Assembly: GCF_003148685.1 (NCBI RefSeq)
Contig: NZ_QGGR01000046.1
Span: forward strand, 1 to 51,218
Length of the DNA: 51,218 nucleotides
DNA from: Actinoplanes xinjiangensis
GTDB taxonomy: Bacteria > Actinomycetota > Actinomycetes > Mycobacteriales > Micromonosporaceae
Reading direction: 5' to 3'
The position numbers and the translations under genes were made by a program. A model generated the notes under the pieces. The model did not search any database, was not told the DNA's origin, and saw nothing but the letters and a program-made list of their open reading frames with translations. Of this stretch, positions 31,357-39,769 are shown piece after piece. Position 1 is the first letter of the stretch; each line of letters opens with the position of its first letter.

Positions 31357-32142
31357 CTACGCCGGTGGACCCGGCTCCGCCCGTACCGTCGCCGTGTCGT
31401 GCCGGTGGACCAGGGCAGCCACGATGACCACCGCGGTCCACGCCGCGAGGCCGGTGACCAGGGCGCCCGACGCCGTGTCCCCCCAGTCGCCGACGTGAGC
31501 CGCGGAGGCCTCCCCGGCGCTCAGCGACAGTGACGCCATGCCGATGGCGCAGGCCGCCGCCAGCGGCGGGACCACCCACAGCCACGCCGCCGGGAAGTCG
31601 AGCCGGCCGATCTGCATCAGCCCGGCCACGCTGACCACCGACCAGCCGACGGCCAGGACCAGCGTCCCGGCCGTGCGGGACTGCCGCGACGGGAGCCAGC
31701 CCGCGAGCAGGACGCCGAGGCCGACGCCGAGAAGCGCATAGAGCGGGAACGCCAGGAGCAGCGGACCGTGCTGGACCTCGCCGACGACGGCGGGCTCCCA
31801 CAGCACCCGCCCGTCCCCGCCGATCCGCAGCCGTTCACCGCCGAGCGCGCGCGCCGTCAGGAACGCGGCCGCCGCCATCGCCGTCCCGGTGCCCGCCGCG
31901 ATCACCAGCGCCACGGGATACCGGTGGCGGTGTGCCAGCCACATTCCGGTGAGGAGGGCGAGCAGGTGCCCGTACAGGTAGCCGGAGGTGTTGCGCATGA
32001 CCTCCCGGTTGTACCGCCACTCCCACTGCTGGCCCTCGCCCTGCGGGTCGTAGTTGATCCAGGTCAGGTAGAAGCCGTCGTTGGCCGGTACCAGCACGGC
32101 AGCCAGCAGCACGGTGGCCGGAATCGCCCAGAGGACCCTCAT
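31357..32142 (-). CDS. Integral membrane protein, unknown function
   Basis: 261 residues with about six or seven hydrophobic helices: an N-terminal one (VLWAIPATVLLAAVLVP), then a 30-residue polar loop rich in Trp/Tyr (FYLTWINYDPQ ... QWEWRYNREV), then helices around LYGHLLALLTGMWLA, ALVIAAGTGTAMAAAAFL, LLAFPLYALLGVGLGVLLAG, LVLAVGWSVVSVAGL, WLWVVPPLAAACAIGMA and VTGLAAWTAVVIVAALV. I do not recognise the family. It is divergent from the Mak_N_cap gene and convergent with the acyl-CoA dehydrogenase operon. Confidence 0.75.
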   Translation of the reverse strand: MRVLWAIPATVLLAAVLVPANDGFYLTWINYDPQGEGQQWEWRYNREVMRNTSGYLYGHLLALLTGMWLAHRHRYPVALVIAAGTGTAMAAAAFLTARALGGERLRIGGDGRVLWEPAVVGEVQHGPLLLAFPLYALLGVGLGVLLAGWLPSRQSRTAGTLVLAVGWSVVSVAGLMQIGRLDFPAAWLWVVPPLAAACAIGMASLSLSAGEASAAHVGDWGDTASGALVTGLAAWTAVVIVAALVHRHDTATVRAEPGPPA

Positions 32143-32199
32143 CCGCCCAGACTGCCCTCACCGGCGGGTGCTGTCGAGGTGGGGTTCTAGGCTGCGGGC

Positions 32200-32760
32200 A
32201 TGGCGATTCTGCACAAGGCGACGATCGTTCCCGGCAAACTCGAGCTGCTCGCGGTCTGGCTGCCCACCCGGTCCTGGTTCGACGGTCCGGCCGTCGAGCC
32301 CGAGCGGGTGGCGGCGGCCCGGTTCGACGACCCGGCCGGTGCGGTCGGTGTCGAGACGCTCATCGTGCGGGCCGGTGACGGGCCGATGCTGCACGTGCCG
32401 CTCACCTACCGGGGCGCGCCGCTGCCCGGCGCCGACGAGTGGCTGGTCGGCACCACCGAGCATTCGGTGCTGGGCCCCCGCTGGGTCTACGACGCGGAGG
32501 GTGACCCGGTCTACCGGGCGGTGGTCGCCGAGACGATCCGGTCCGGTGGGCACGAGGCGGCCGAGGAGGTGCTCGCCGACGGCGCGACGGTCCGCCGGGA
32601 GCCGTCGCTGCGGCTGCGCGGCAGTACCGCCGAGCCGGGCGACGTGTCCGGCGACCTGACCGTGGTCCGGACGATCGGGCCGGTGATGGCGATGGGTGCG
32701 ACGCTGACCGGCACCTGGGACGGCGACGGCTCCCCGGCGGTCCTGGTGATCCTGAGCTAG
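32200..32760 (+). CDS. Mak_N_cap (maltokinase N-terminal cap-like) domain protein
   Basis: 186 residues matching the stand-alone form of the maltokinase N-terminal cap: MAILHKATIVPGKLELLAVW, then LPTRSWFDG, VETLIVRAGDGPMLHVPLTYRGAPLPG and HSVLGPRWVYDAEGDPVYRA (listed as separate strands). In maltokinase the cap precedes the kinase fold; here no kinase domain follows. No trehalose/glycogen (GlgE pathway) genes are adjacent, so the role is unknown. The stop lies 6 bases from the stop of the convergent oxidoreductase gene. Confidence 0.8.
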   Translation: MAILHKATIVPGKLELLAVWLPTRSWFDGPAVEPERVAAARFDDPAGAVGVETLIVRAGDGPMLHVPLTYRGAPLPGADEWLVGTTEHSVLGPRWVYDAEGDPVYRAVVAETIRSGGHEAAEEVLADGATVRREPSLRLRGSTAEPGDVSGDLTVVRTIGPVMAMGATLTGTWDGDGSPAVLVILS

Positions 32761-32766
32761 AGGGAG

Positions 32767-34110
32767 CTAGAGGGCGTCGGACGCCTTGCGGGCGGCGATC
32801 AGGATCGGGTCCCAGACCGGGGCGTACGGCGGGGCGTAACCGAGGTCGAGGGCGGTCATCTCGGTGACCGTCATCCGGTTCCACACGGCGACCGCGAACG
32901 CGTCGATCCGCTTGGCCGCCTCGGCCCTGCCGACGATCTGGGCCCCGAGCAGCAGCCCGGTGTCCTTCTCGGCGATCACCTTGACGGTCATCGGCACCGC
33001 TCCGGGGAAGTATCCGGCCCGGTTGGTCGACTCGACGGTCGCCGTCACGAACCGGAACCCGGCCGCCTCGGCCTCCTTCGACGACAACCCGGTACGGGCC
33101 ACCTCCAGGTCGCAGATCTTGGTGACGGCCGTGCCGATGACGCCGGGGAACGTGGCGTACCCGCCGCCGATGTTGATGCCGGCGACCCGGCCCTGCTTGT
33201 TGGCGTGGGTACCGAGCGGGATGTGCGACGGCCGCCCGCTGACCAGATGGGTGACCTGGGTGCAGTCGCCGGCCGCCCATACGCCGTCGACGATGCCGTC
33301 CGGGCCGGTGACCCGCTGCCGCAGGTCGGTGGCGAGGGCGCCGGTGACACCGAGGGGCAGCCCGGCGGCGTCGGCGAGCGCCGTGTTGGGCCGCACGCCG
33401 AGCCCGAGGACGACGACGTCGGCGGGCAGCACCCCGTCGTCGGTGACGACCGCGCGGACCCGCCCGCCGTCGGTCTCCAGGCCCTGCACGGTGACGCCGG
33501 TACGCAACACGACGCCCAGCCCGCGGATCGCGTCGGCGACGAGCGCCCCCATGTCCGGGTCGACCGTGGACATCGGCTGGCCGGACCGTTCCACCAGGGT
33601 GACGCGCAGGCCGCGGCGCTGGAGGGCCTCGGCCATCTCGACACCGATGTATCCGGCCCCGATCACGACGGCGCTGTCCCGCCCGGGTTCCAGCCACTTC
33701 TGCAGGGCCGCGGCGTCACCGAGGGTCTGCACGCCGAAGACGCCCCGCGCGGGGGTGTCGGCCCACGCCGGCCGGACCGGGGTGGCGCCGGCCGCGTACA
33801 TGAGATGGTCGAAGCTCTCCGCGCGGTCGTGGACGGTGACCGTCCGCGCCTTCAGGTCGATGCCGGTGACCTCGTGTCCGGTGTAGACGTCGATGTCGTT
33901 GTCCCGGTGGGCGGCCGGGTCGCGGGCGATGAGCCCGTCCGGCCCGTCGACCAGCCCGCCGACCCAGTACGGGATCCCGCACGCCGAGTAGGACGTGTAT
34001 TCGCCCCGCTCGTACGCCGTGATCTCGAGTTCGCCGGGGCCGAGCCGGCGCCGGGCCTGGGATGCGGCGGACATTCCGGCCGCATCGCCGCCGATGACGA
34101 TCAATCGCAT
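32767..34110 (-). CDS. FAD-dependent pyridine nucleotide-disulfide oxidoreductase (CoA-disulfide reductase-like)
   Basis: 447 residues. FAD motif VIGGDAAGMSAASQARR at the N-terminus, active-site Cys in YSACGIPYWVGG (near 43-45), NAD(P) motif VIGAGYIGVEMAEALQRRG, second FAD contact GVWAAGDCTQ, and a C-terminal dimerisation domain ending YAPPYAPVWDPI. The single redox Cys fits CoA-disulfide reductases and water-forming NADH oxidases. No fused rhodanese domain is present. Start at ATG 34110 directly before the FAD motif. Confidence 0.92.
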   Translation of the reverse strand: MRLIVIGGDAAGMSAASQARRRLGPGELEITAYERGEYTSYSACGIPYWVGGLVDGPDGLIARDPAAHRDNDIDVYTGHEVTGIDLKARTVTVHDRAESFDHLMYAAGATPVRPAWADTPARGVFGVQTLGDAAALQKWLEPGRDSAVVIGAGYIGVEMAEALQRRGLRVTLVERSGQPMSTVDPDMGALVADAIRGLGVVLRTGVTVQGLETDGGRVRAVVTDDGVLPADVVVLGLGVRPNTALADAAGLPLGVTGALATDLRQRVTGPDGIVDGVWAAGDCTQVTHLVSGRPSHIPLGTHANKQGRVAGINIGGGYATFPGVIGTAVTKICDLEVARTGLSSKEAEAAGFRFVTATVESTNRAGYFPGAVPMTVKVIAEKDTGLLLGAQIVGRAEAAKRIDAFAVAVWNRMTVTEMTALDLGYAPPYAPVWDPILIAARKASDAL

Positions 34111-34239
34111 CCGGTCATTCTGCCTCTGTTGCCGGAGGATTTCCGGAAAGCTGCGCCCGGTGGTTGCCCGGTCCATCAGCGCCGATCTATGGTGACCTCA
34201 CCGCACCCCTTGTCACCGGGCGTTTCTCCGCATCAATCG

Positions 34240-34253
34240 TCGAAGCGCTTCGA
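34240..34253. promoter_or_regulatory. LacI-family operator upstream of the GH3 gene
   Basis: TCGAAGCGCTTCGA is a perfect 14-bp palindrome with the CG-centred form of LacI/GalR operators, 37 bases before the GH3 start. The same core occurs at 38337-38356 upstream of the sugar transporter. Confidence 0.85.
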
Positions 34254-34289
34254 TCGATTCTTCATGCCTTATGGAAAAAGGAGACTGCC

Positions 34290-37190
34290 ATGCGTCTCAG
34301 ACGCGGTCTCGCCGCGCTTGCGGCCGCCGTCCTGGTCCTCCCCGTGGCTCCGGGAGCGGCACAGGCCGACCCCGCACTTCCGTTCCGCGACCCGGGCCTT
34401 CCCCTGGCCGCGCGGCTCGACGACCTGCTCGGCCGGCTCACCCTGGACGAGAGGATCTCGCTGCTGCACCAGTACCAGCCGGCCATCCCGCGCCTGGGCC
34501 TGAACGTCTTCAAAGCCGGCACCGAGGCCCTGCACGGGGTCGCCTGGTCCAACGACTACCACAACAACTCGGCGAAGGTGGACGCGACGGCGACCGTCTT
34601 CCCGCAGGCGGTCGGCCTGGCCAGCACCTGGGACCCGGCGCTGATCACCCGCGTGGGCGACGCCGTCGGTGACGAACTGCGCGGCTTCCACGCGCAGGAC
34701 CCGACGATCTGGGGCCTCAACGCCTGGGCGCCCGTGGTCAACCCGCTGCGTGACCCGCGCTGGGGCCGCAACGAGGAGGGCTACTCCGAGGATCCGCTGC
34801 TGTCCGGCGTGATCGCCACCGCCTACGGCGACGGGCTGCAGGGCGACGACCCGGACCATCTCAAGGTCGCGCCGACCCTCAAGCACTACGCCGCCTACAA
34901 CAACGAGACCCTGCGTGACCGGACCTCGTCGAACGTGCCGCAGCGGGTACTCAACGAGTACGACCGCAAGCCGTTCGAGATCGCGCTGCGCAACGACGCC
35001 GCGACCGGGGTGATGGCCGCCTACAACCTGATCAACGGCCGGCCCGCGACCGTCGACCCCGACCTCGGCACGCTGGTCCGCGACTGGAGCAGACGGCGGC
35101 TGTTCAACGTCAGCGACGCGTGGGCGCCGACCAACCTGACCGGCTCGCAGGCCTACTACGCCACCCAGGCCGAGGCGAACGCCGCCACCCTCGAGGCCGG
35201 CCTGGACAGCTTCACGGTCGACGACACCAACGCCGTGCCCACGGTCACCGCGATCAAGGACGCGCTCGCGCAGGGCCTGATCACCGAGGCCGACGTCGAC
35301 GAGTCGGCGGGCAACGCACTGAGCATCCGTTTCCGGCTGGGCGAGTTCGATCCGGACGGTGGCCCGTACGCCGGCATCTCGCCCTCGGTGATCGACAGCC
35401 CGGCGCACCGCGCGCTGGCCCGCGAGACCGCCGCGGAGGCCGCGGTCCTTCTCAAGAACAACGGCATCCTTCCGCTCCAGCCGGGCGGTTCGGTCGCGGT
35501 CGTCGGTCCCACCGCCGACAAGCTCTACAGCGACTGGTACGGCGGACAGCTGCCGTACCGGGTCAGCATCCTCGACGGCATCACCGAGCGCGCGTCCACG
35601 GTGTCCACCGGCACCGGCGCCGACCGGATCGCCCTGAAGGACGTGGCGACCGGCCGTTACGTGACCGCCGGTTCCGGCAGCGTCAGCCTGACCGCGACCA
35701 CGGCGTCGACGGCCGCCCAGTTCGACACGGTCGACTGGGGCGACGGCGTCTCCACCCTGCGCAGCGTCGCCAACGGTCGGCTGGTCGGCTACGGCTGGGG
35801 CCCGTTCGTCACCCAGGCCACCGATCCGGCCGGCTGGTTCGTGCAGGAGCAGTTCAAGATCGAGGACCAGGGCGACGGTACGGTCGTGCTGCACTACGTG
35901 GGCTACGAGACCCAGGAGTCGTGGTTCCCGGACACCGACTACGTGACCGTGGGCGCCGACGGCAACCTGACGCTGGGCACCGCCTCGGCGGCCACCCGGT
36001 TCACCAGAGAGGTGCTGGTCGACGGGGTCGCCCGGGCCGCCGCGACCGCGAAGAAGGCGCAGACCGCCGTGGTCGTCGTCGGCACCGACCCGTTCGTCGC
36101 CGGCCGTGAGGTCCACGACCGGACCGGGCTCGGCCTCGGCGCCCGCCAGGAGGCCCTGATCAAGGCGGTGCGGGCGGCCAACCCGCGGACCGTCGTGGTG
36201 CTCCAGAGCAGCTACCCGCAGACGATCAACTGGGCGCAGCGGCACGTCCCCGGCATCCTCTGGACCACCCACGCCGGAGCCGAGACGGGGCATGCCGTCG
36301 CCGACGTGCTCTACGGCGACGTCAACCCGTCCGGCAGGCTCACCCAGACCTGGCCGCGCTCGACCGCGCAGTTGCCGGACGACCTGCTCCGGTACGACAT
36401 CATCAAGACCGGCCAGACCTACCTGTACAACCGGTCCACGCCGCTCTACGCATTCGGGCACGGGCTGTCGTACACCACGTTCCGCTACGGTGTCCCGTCG
36501 GTCCGGGACGGCCGGGTCAGCGTCACGATCACCAACGCCGGGAGGCGGGCCGGTGACGAGGTGGTCCAGCTCTACACCCATCAGCGCACCTCCCGCGACG
36601 CCACGGCGATCAGACAGCTCCGGGACTTCCAGAAGATCCACCTGAACCCCGGGCAGTCGACGACCGTCACGTTCACGCTCGAACCGTCCGACCTGGCCCG
36701 CTGGGATCAGACCCGGCAGCGCCGGGTGGTCGAGACCGCGGTCCACGACATCCTGCTCGGCGCGTCGTCCGGTGACATCCGGCAGCGCGCGACGTGGGCG
36801 GTCCGGGGTGAGACCATCCCGGCCCGTGACCTGTCCCGGCCGACCCGCGCGGAGACCTTCGACGACTACTCCGGGGCGCGTCTGCTCGACGAGACCAAAG
36901 CGCGCGGGACCGTCGTCGGCGCCACGGCGGCGGGGGACTGGATCGCGTTCCGGGACGCGAGGCTGCGCGGCGGGACGACGTTCACCGCCCGTGCCTCCGG
37001 CAGCGGAACCGTCCAGGTGCGCCTCGGCTCACCGTCCGGGCGCCTGCTCGGCACCGCGACCGTCACCGGCACCGGCGGGGTGTACGACTACACGACCGTC
37101 ACCGCCACGCTCGCCCGCTTCTCCGGCCGGCAGTCCGTCTACCTGCTGCCGAGTCCCGGTCTGCGCCTGGCCACGTTCTCGATCGGCTGA
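34290..37190 (+). CDS. Secreted GH3 beta-glycosidase with Fascin-like insert and CBM6-like C-terminus
   Basis: 966 residues. Signal peptide MRLRRGL...AAQA, then a GH3 catalytic domain with NPLRDPRWGRNEEGYSEDP, KHYAAYNNE and probable nucleophile Asp276 in NVSDAW. The C-terminal GH3 domain (VAVVGPTADK, VVVVGTDPF, HAGAETGHAVADVLYG) is interrupted at about 445-575 by a beta-trefoil-like region (DVATGRYVTAG, LRSVANGRLVGYG) resembling a Fascin/sugar-binding module. A fibronectin III-like domain (about 740-830) and a CBM6-like domain (about 855-966, GDWIAF ... GGVYDYTT) follow. By sequence type it is a beta-glucosidase or beta-xylosidase on plant wall sugars. AAAAGGAG precedes ATG 34290. The LacI palindrome upstream ties it to the transporter locus. 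Confidence 0.92.
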   Translation: MRLRRGLAALAAAVLVLPVAPGAAQADPALPFRDPGLPLAARLDDLLGRLTLDERISLLHQYQPAIPRLGLNVFKAGTEALHGVAWSNDYHNNSAKVDATATVFPQAVGLASTWDPALITRVGDAVGDELRGFHAQDPTIWGLNAWAPVVNPLRDPRWGRNEEGYSEDPLLSGVIATAYGDGLQGDDPDHLKVAPTLKHYAAYNNETLRDRTSSNVPQRVLNEYDRKPFEIALRNDAATGVMAAYNLINGRPATVDPDLGTLVRDWSRRRLFNVSDAWAPTNLTGSQAYYATQAEANAATLEAGLDSFTVDDTNAVPTVTAIKDALAQGLITEADVDESAGNALSIRFRLGEFDPDGGPYAGISPSVIDSPAHRALARETAAEAAVLLKNNGILPLQPGGSVAVVGPTADKLYSDWYGGQLPYRVSILDGITERASTVSTGTGADRIALKDVATGRYVTAGSGSVSLTATTASTAAQFDTVDWGDGVSTLRSVANGRLVGYGWGPFVTQATDPAGWFVQEQFKIEDQGDGTVVLHYVGYETQESWFPDTDYVTVGADGNLTLGTASAATRFTREVLVDGVARAAATAKKAQTAVVVVGTDPFVAGREVHDRTGLGLGARQEALIKAVRAANPRTVVVLQSSYPQTINWAQRHVPGILWTTHAGAETGHAVADVLYGDVNPSGRLTQTWPRSTAQLPDDLLRYDIIKTGQTYLYNRSTPLYAFGHGLSYTTFRYGVPSVRDGRVSVTITNAGRRAGDEVVQLYTHQRTSRDATAIRQLRDFQKIHLNPGQSTTVTFTLEPSDLARWDQTRQRRVVETAVHDILLGASSGDIRQRATWAVRGETIPARDLSRPTRAETFDDYSGARLLDETKARGTVVGATAAGDWIAFRDARLRGGTTFTARASGSGTVQVRLGSPSGRLLGTATVTGTGGVYDYTTVTATLARFSGRQSVYLLPSPGLRLATFSIG

Positions 37191-37196
37191 CACCGG

Positions 37197-37228
37197 GCGG
37201 GGGTGTGCCCGTCCGGGCGCACCCCCGC
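37197..37228 (+). terminator. Terminator hairpin after the GH3 gene
   Basis: A 14-bp stem (37197-37210 with 37215-37228, one G-U pair), 4-base loop, 6 bases after the stop codon. Confidence 0.8.
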
Positions 37229-37279
37229 TGATCAGTAGGATCGGCGGAAGGCGAGGCTGTGGCGACCTGGGGAGGCACT

Positions 37280-38296
37280 ATGCCGACGATCAACGATGTC
37301 GCCAAGGCGGCGGGGGTTTCGCCGAGCACGGTGTCCTACGTGCTGAGCGGCCGCCGCCCGATCTCGGCGGAGACCCGCGCCCGGGTGCAGGCCGCGATCG
37401 CCGAGCTGGGTTTCCACCCGCACGCCGGCGCCCGCGCCCTGGCGAGCAGCAAGACCAATGTGCTCGCCCTGGTCGCCCCCCTGCGGGTGGACGTCAACGT
37501 GCCGGTGATCATGCAGTTCGCGACCGCCGTGGTGACCGCCGCCCGGTCGTACAACCATGACGTTCTGCTTCTGACGAAGGACGAGGGCACCGCCGGGCTG
37601 GAGCGGGTCGCGCACAGCACCATGGTCGACGCGTTGATACTGATGGACCTGGAGCGCGACGACCTGCGTATCCCGGCGCTGCGCAAGCTCAAGCAGCCGT
37701 CGGTGCTGATCGGCTTGCCGTCGGACCACACCGGGATCGCCTGCGTCGACCTGGACTTCGCCGCGGCCGCCCGGGAGGCGCTCACCCACCTGGCCGGGCA
37801 CGGGCACCGCAGGATCGGGCTGGTCGGCCCGTCCCCGGCGGTGTACCGGAGGCAGACCACCTACGCCGACCGGTTCCTCGCCGGTTTCCTGGAGGCGTCG
37901 GCGGAGCTGGAGCTGCGCACGGTGACGCACCCGTGCGAGCCGGGTGCCGCGGGCGTGCGGACCTGCCTGGCCGACCTCGACGCCGAACTCGACGGGATCA
38001 CCGCCCTGGTGGTGCACAATGAGGAGGCGCTGCGGCCCCTGCTCGACCTGCTGCACGCCACCGGCCGCCGGGTGCCCGACGACGTCTCCATCGTCGCCGT
38101 CTGCCCACGGGACGTGGCGACGGCGATGCCGATCCACCTCACCTCGATCGACATCCCGGCGCACGACGTCGGGACTCTCGCGGTGGAGACGGCAATGCGG
38201 CTGCTCGACGGCCGTCGCGTCGAGTACACCAGGCTGCTGGCGCCCAGCCTGGTCGAGCGGGACTCCTGCCGCGAAATCTCCACGTCACACCGTTGA
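37280..38296 (+). CDS. LacI-family transcriptional regulator
   Basis: 338 residues. DNA-binding headpiece TINDVAKAAGVSPSTVSYVL and the hinge helix HAGARALASSKT, followed by a periplasmic-binding-protein-like sensor domain (about 60-335). It lies between the GH3 gene and the sugar ABC genes, both preceded by a TCGAAGCGCTTCGA palindrome, so it is the likely repressor of both units, released by a xylose- or glucose-containing oligosaccharide. No copy of the palindrome was seen before its own start. GGGAGG lies 5-10 bases before ATG 37280; MATWGGT upstream is probably not translated. Confidence 0.94.
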   Translation: MPTINDVAKAAGVSPSTVSYVLSGRRPISAETRARVQAAIAELGFHPHAGARALASSKTNVLALVAPLRVDVNVPVIMQFATAVVTAARSYNHDVLLLTKDEGTAGLERVAHSTMVDALILMDLERDDLRIPALRKLKQPSVLIGLPSDHTGIACVDLDFAAAAREALTHLAGHGHRRIGLVGPSPAVYRRQTTYADRFLAGFLEASAELELRTVTHPCEPGAAGVRTCLADLDAELDGITALVVHNEEALRPLLDLLHATGRRVPDDVSIVAVCPRDVATAMPIHLTSIDIPAHDVGTLAVETAMRLLDGRRVEYTRLLAPSLVERDSCREISTSHR

Positions 38297-38336
38297 CATG
38301 AACCGGGCTCGTTCCATAGCGTCTCGACAAGGCCGA

Positions 38337-38356
38337 TCGTCGAAGCGCTTCGACGA
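38337..38356. promoter_or_regulatory. LacI-family operator upstream of the sugar ABC operon
   Basis: TCGTCGAAGCGCTTCGACGA is a perfect 20-bp palindrome, 40 bases before the binding-protein start, with the same 14-bp core as the site at 34240-34253. Confidence 0.9.
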
Positions 38357-38396
38357 CGAGGACTTCCCGCTCTCATTCCCCTCGGGAGGAACGGTT

Positions 38397-39704
38397 ATGC
38401 TCCGATCACGATCCGGTCTCGCGGCCGGTGCGCTCTTGCTGGCAGCAACCCTCGGTCTCACCGCGTGCGGCAGTGACGACTCCTCGACCGAGGGTGCGGA
38501 CGCCAAGACCCTGACCCTCTGGCACTACGAGGGTCCCAACAGCGCCATGGGCATCGCCTGGAACAAGGCGATCGAGTTGTTCAAGGCCGGCCACCCGGGC
38601 GTCGAGGTGAAGTTCGAGGAGAAGGGCTTCGAGCAGATCCAGCAGAACGCCCAGATGATCCTCAACTCCGACAGCGCCCCGGACATCCTGGAATACAACA
38701 AGGGCAACGCGACCGCCGGCCTGCTCTCCAAGCAGGGCCTGCTCACCGACCTCTCCGACGAGTTCACCAAGCGTGGCTGGGACTCCAAATTGAGCTCCAG
38801 CCTGCAGACCACGGCGAAGTACGACGAAGACGGCATCATGGGCAACGGCAAGGTCTTCGGCGTGCCCAACTACGGCGAGTTCGTGACCGTCTACTACAAC
38901 AAGAAGATGTTCGACCAGTACAAACTGGCCGTCCCGACCTCGTTCGACGAGTTCACCAAGGTGATGGACACCTTCGTGGCGAACAAGGTGACCCCGCTCG
39001 CCGTCGGTGGCGCCGAATACCCGGCCCAGCAGATCTTCTACGAGCTGGCCCTGTCGAAATCGGACCGCGCGTTCGTCAACGACTACCAGCTCTACACGAA
39101 CAAGGTCGACTTCAAGGGGCCGCAGTTCACCTACGGCGCGCAGACCTTCGCCGACTGGGTCGCCAAGGGCTACATCAGCAAGGACTCGGCCGGCATCAAG
39201 GCCGAGGACATGGGCGTCTCCTTCACCCAGGGTAAGTTCCCGATCCTGATCTCCGGCTCCTGGTGGTACGGCCGGTTCGCCTCGGAGATCAAGGACTTCG
39301 ACTGGGGCACCTTCCTCTTCCCGGGCAACACCCTGCACCCCGGCTCCAGCGGCAACCTCTGGGTGGTGCCGGAGAAGAGCAAGGCCAAGGCGCTGGCGTA
39401 CGACTTCATCGACATCACCATGCAGCCCGAGGTGCAGGCGCTGCTCGGCAACAGCGGTGGCGTCCCGGTCGCGGCCGACCCGGCGGCGATCACCGACCCG
39501 AAGAACCGGGAACTGGTCGAGACCTTCAACCGGATCTCCACCGCTGACGGCCTGGCCTTCTACCCGGACTGGCCGGCACCCGGCTACTACGACGTCCTCG
39601 TGGCGGGCACCCAGGGCCTGATCAACGGCTCGAAGACGCCGGACGCGTTCCTGGACGAGATCGCGAAGCCGTACAACGAGAATCTGGCCGACCTCGGCAA
39701 ATGA
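38397..39704 (+). CDS. Sugar ABC transporter substrate-binding lipoprotein
   Basis: 435 residues. Lipoprotein signal with lipobox LTACGS, then a family 1 extracellular solute-binding protein: TLTLWHYEGPNS, FEEKGFEQIQQNAQMIL, DSAPDILEYNKGN, GVPNYGEFVTVYYNKKMFDQY, FPILISGSWWYGRF and WVVPEKSKAKALAYDFI given as separate motifs. First gene of an operon with two permeases and an alpha-xylosidase, so the ligand is probably a xylose-containing oligosaccharide. Good GGGAGG ribosome site. Confidence 0.96.
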   Translation: MLRSRSGLAAGALLLAATLGLTACGSDDSSTEGADAKTLTLWHYEGPNSAMGIAWNKAIELFKAGHPGVEVKFEEKGFEQIQQNAQMILNSDSAPDILEYNKGNATAGLLSKQGLLTDLSDEFTKRGWDSKLSSSLQTTAKYDEDGIMGNGKVFGVPNYGEFVTVYYNKKMFDQYKLAVPTSFDEFTKVMDTFVANKVTPLAVGGAEYPAQQIFYELALSKSDRAFVNDYQLYTNKVDFKGPQFTYGAQTFADWVAKGYISKDSAGIKAEDMGVSFTQGKFPILISGSWWYGRFASEIKDFDWGTFLFPGNTLHPGSSGNLWVVPEKSKAKALAYDFIDITMQPEVQALLGNSGGVPVAADPAAITDPKNRELVETFNRISTADGLAFYPDWPAPGYYDVLVAGTQGLINGSKTPDAFLDEIAKPYNENLADLGK

Positions 39705-39769
39705 TCCTGCGTCAGCCGCGATGCGGGCGGTGACCAGCCGCCCGCATCGTGAAGGGAAGGGGCCCCGGC

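Noticed and set aside
34269..36746. 825-codon open frame antisense to the GH3 gene, and many similar long antisense frames
   Set aside because: In very GC-rich DNA the complementary frames of real genes stay open. Their translations are Arg/Gly/Val-rich without domains, while the sense strand encodes recognisable proteins.
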